From positions 1 to 16,576 of the forward strand of contig CAZCAC010000167.1 of assembly GCA_964496575.1 (NCBI GenBank): a DNA stretch of 16,576 bases. The letters run 5' to 3'. Shown piece by piece: positions 14,841 through 16,576 of this stretch. Position 1 is the first letter of the stretch. Every line of letters begins with the position of its first letter. The notes under the pieces are model-generated. The model was not told the DNA's origin and ran no database searches. It worked only from the letters and a program-made list of their open reading frames with translations. Origin of the DNA: CAZCAC01 sp964496575. Its GTDB lineage: Bacteria; Planctomycetota; UBA1135; GCA-002686595. Position numbers and translations under genes: made by a program.

Positions 14841-16508
14841 ATGCCGCACGCCTCCCGCGTCCTGCCCGGAGTCCTCGCCCTGGTCCTCTTCCATCCGTCT
14901 GCGGCCGGAAGCGGGGACGAGGACTCGGGGCGAGGCTGGACGATGGTGCGGCTCGATTTCGAGTTGACGGTGGATCCCGCGGATACCGTCACCTACGTCG
15001 AGGGGACGGCGACCCTGCGCCTGGACGCCACGTCCTCGAGCGGTCCCTTCCTGAGCTTGCGGTCGGACCTGCTCGACGCGATGGAGCATGGCGAGGCCGC
15101 CGGCGCGGAGTGGACGATTCGAGGGATCTCGCTGTTCGACAGGTGCCGGGTGGCGTCCCTGCGCTTTCCCACGCCGCTGACTCGCGGCGACGAGATCGAG
15201 GTGACGTTCGCCTACGAGAACCGCGTCCTGGACGGGCAGATGGCGACCGGGGACGAGGTCGCCTACGCGTCGTGGGTGACCGGCTGGTATCCCGCCCCGT
15301 TGCCGGCGGAAGAGGGACTCTCCTCATCGGGCGTTCTCTCGTGTTCCGGCAAGACGGTATTCCACCTGCCGCCGGGATGGCGCGCCCTCACCAACGGCTC
15401 CCTCGTCGCGCGGGAGGAGACCGAGCTCGAGGTGCTCGAGACCTGGGAGACCACGGTGTCGGTCGCGCGTGGGTATGCAGCGGGTCCCTACGAGGTCGTG
15501 CGACACCGGTCGGGCGAACGCGAGGTCGCGGTCTACACGCTGTCCGACGCGGCGACGGATCCGAAGACCGAGGCGGAGGCGCTTTCGAAGGCCATCGACG
15601 CCATGGAAGCGCGCTTCGGCCCGTATCCCTACTCGAGCTTCTACATCGCCGAGGTACCCGATGGGTGGGGGAGCTTCGGCGCCAGCTCGGACCAGGGTTT
15701 CATCCTGGTCAAGCCGGGGTTCCTCGGGATGGAGGGCGGCAACATCCCGCTCTACGCCCACGAGGCGGCCCACGGCTGGTGGGGGAACCTGGTGGGCAGC
15801 TCCGGGCCTGGAACCATGATGTGTGACGAGGCCCTGGCCCAGTACGGAGCGGTGATCGCCCTCGAGGGGATCGAGGGCGAGGAGGCCGCCACCGAGTTCC
15901 TGCGGTTCTCGCGCCGGGGCTACGTCAGCAGCCAGTGCGCGCGTGGCTACTTCGCGCTGGTGCGCAAGGGGTACGATCGCCCGCTCGCCCGGCTGAACAC
16001 CCCGGGGGGAGGGCGCTGGGAGCACAGGCTCTCCGACGCCAAGGGACACTGGTTCTGGCACATGTTGCGGCGGCGCGTCGGAGACGAGCTGTTCTTCGAG
16101 ACGATGCGCGGGTTGATCGAGACGTACCGCAACCGCCAGATGACCCTCGCCGATGCGCGTCGCGTGTTCCTCGATGTCGCACCGGCGGAGGCGAACCTGG
16201 AGCGGTTCCTGGCCCAGTGGCTCGACCGTGCCGGAGCCCCGGTCATCGAAGCGGACTGGTCGCTCGGTGAGCAGCCCGGCACGATCGAGGTGACGCTGCG
16301 TCAGGCGCAGAAGGCAGAACCCTACGACCTTCGTATCGTGCTGGCGCTCGACCTCGCGGATGGCAGTTCGCGGCACGAGATCGTCGCGATCGGGTCGCGC
16401 GAGGCGACGTTCGTGTTCGAGAGCGCCGAGCCGCGGGCCGTTCGCGTGGATCCCGCCCACGAGCTCCTGATCTGGGACTCCGCGTACGGAGAACAGCCGG
16501 ACCTCTAG
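14841..16508 (+). CDS. Exported M1-like (gluzincin) metallopeptidase, divergent active site
   Basis: A 555-residue protein with a signal peptide (hydrophobic 8-22, cleavage near SAAG). Residues about 33-215 form the N-terminal beta-sandwich of M1-type enzymes (VTYVEGTATLRLD, GDEIEVTFAYENRVL). The catalytic domain has the zinc motif H307-E-A-A-H311 followed by 18 residues and E330, exactly HExxH-x18-E. The GAMEN-type exopeptidase motif is not present; the corresponding strand reads GSFGASSDQG (277-286). The Y-x-K-G motif carrying the catalytic Tyr in leukotriene A4 hydrolase and relatives appears as D399-A-K401-G. The C-terminal region contains the usual LAQWLDRAGAPVIEADW (457-473). The zinc site is intact, so metal binding is likely, while aminopeptidase activity is uncertain. 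The Shine-Dalgarno GGAGG at 14827-14831 fixes the start. Second gene of the operon with the S41-like gene. Confidence 0.88.
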   Translation: MPHASRVLPGVLALVLFHPSAAGSGDEDSGRGWTMVRLDFELTVDPADTVTYVEGTATLRLDATSSSGPFLSLRSDLLDAMEHGEAAGAEWTIRGISLFDRCRVASLRFPTPLTRGDEIEVTFAYENRVLDGQMATGDEVAYASWVTGWYPAPLPAEEGLSSSGVLSCSGKTVFHLPPGWRALTNGSLVAREETELEVLETWETTVSVARGYAAGPYEVVRHRSGEREVAVYTLSDAATDPKTEAEALSKAIDAMEARFGPYPYSSFYIAEVPDGWGSFGASSDQGFILVKPGFLGMEGGNIPLYAHEAAHGWWGNLVGSSGPGTMMCDEALAQYGAVIALEGIEGEEAATEFLRFSRRGYVSSQCARGYFALVRKGYDRPLARLNTPGGGRWEHRLSDAKGHWFWHMLRRRVGDELFFETMRGLIETYRNRQMTLADARRVFLDVAPAEANLERFLAQWLDRAGAPVIEADWSLGEQPGTIEVTLRQAQKAEPYDLRIVLALDLADGSSRHEIVAIGSREATFVFESAEPRAVRVDPAHELLIWDSAYGEQPDL

Positions 16509-16540
16509 GCCGGGACGGTGCAGTACTGGTCGCCACGATT

Positions 16541-16562
16541 GGACTCGATTTCGGTCGAATCC
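16541..16562 (+). terminator. Possible weak hairpin after the M1-like gene
   Basis: GGACTCGA and TCGAATCC can pair over 8 positions with one mismatch around a 6-nt loop (TTTCGG), 32 nt after the stop. No T tract follows within the 14 nt left in the window, so termination is only a possibility. Confidence 0.25.
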
Positions 16563-16576
16563 CGTGACCGCTGCCT

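Noticed and set aside
16548..16570. tRNA T-arm-like string (GGTCGAATCCC) near the right edge
   Set aside because: It lacks the second T of the GGTTCGA loop, and the upstream bases show no acceptor, D or anticodon arms.
1..16576. CRISPR arrays, insertion sequences, integrase or attachment sites, rRNA
   Set aside because: I saw no spaced direct repeats, transposase or integrase motifs, terminal inverted repeats or rRNA-like sequence anywhere in the window.

Overview
The window is a GC-rich stretch of bacterial chromosome with nine protein genes, no RNA genes, no mobile element and no CRISPR array. The content points to Planctomycetota. The reasons are a propeller protein resembling the hydrazine-synthase alpha-subunit family with a single heme motif and HEAT repeats, a secreted PQQ-like propeller protein opening with a WPDYRGP motif, an exported sialidase, and a Cys-rich C-terminal domain that I associate with large secreted paralog families in that phylum. 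Other environmental Gram-negative lineages (Krumholzibacteriota or Eisenbacteria type) cannot be excluded without a search.

Layout, left to right: (1) the N-terminal part of a lipoprotein, minus strand, running off the left edge; (2) divergent from it, a probable two-gene operon of an NAD(P)-binding NmrA-like oxidoreductase and a 1352-residue exported propeller/heme/HEAT protein; (3) convergent with that, a GH33-type sialidase on the minus strand; (4) divergent from the sialidase across 111 bp, a PQQ-like propeller protein; (5) convergent with that, a subtilisin-like protease with four PKD domains; (6) divergent from the protease across 298 bp, a secreted propeller protein with a Cys-rich C-terminal domain, followed by a hairpin terminator; (7) a probable two-gene operon of an S41-like protein with PDZ domain and an M1-like metallopeptidase.

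Eight of the nine genes encode proteins with an export signal, so this is mostly a block of envelope or extracellular proteins: glycan trimming (sialidase), proteolysis (S8, S41-like, M1-like) and beta-propeller scaffolds. The only predicted cytoplasmic product is the NmrA-like protein. No evidence ties all nine genes into one pathway. The strand changes often, and only 622-5388 and 12792-16508 look like operons.

I see no clear new defence or mobile system. The most notable points are leaderless-type promoters in the divergent sialidase/PQQ intergenic region, the HzsA-like/HEAT fusion, two adjacent proteases that each depart from the family's canonical catalytic residues, and a perfect palindrome covering the ribosome binding site of the last gene.
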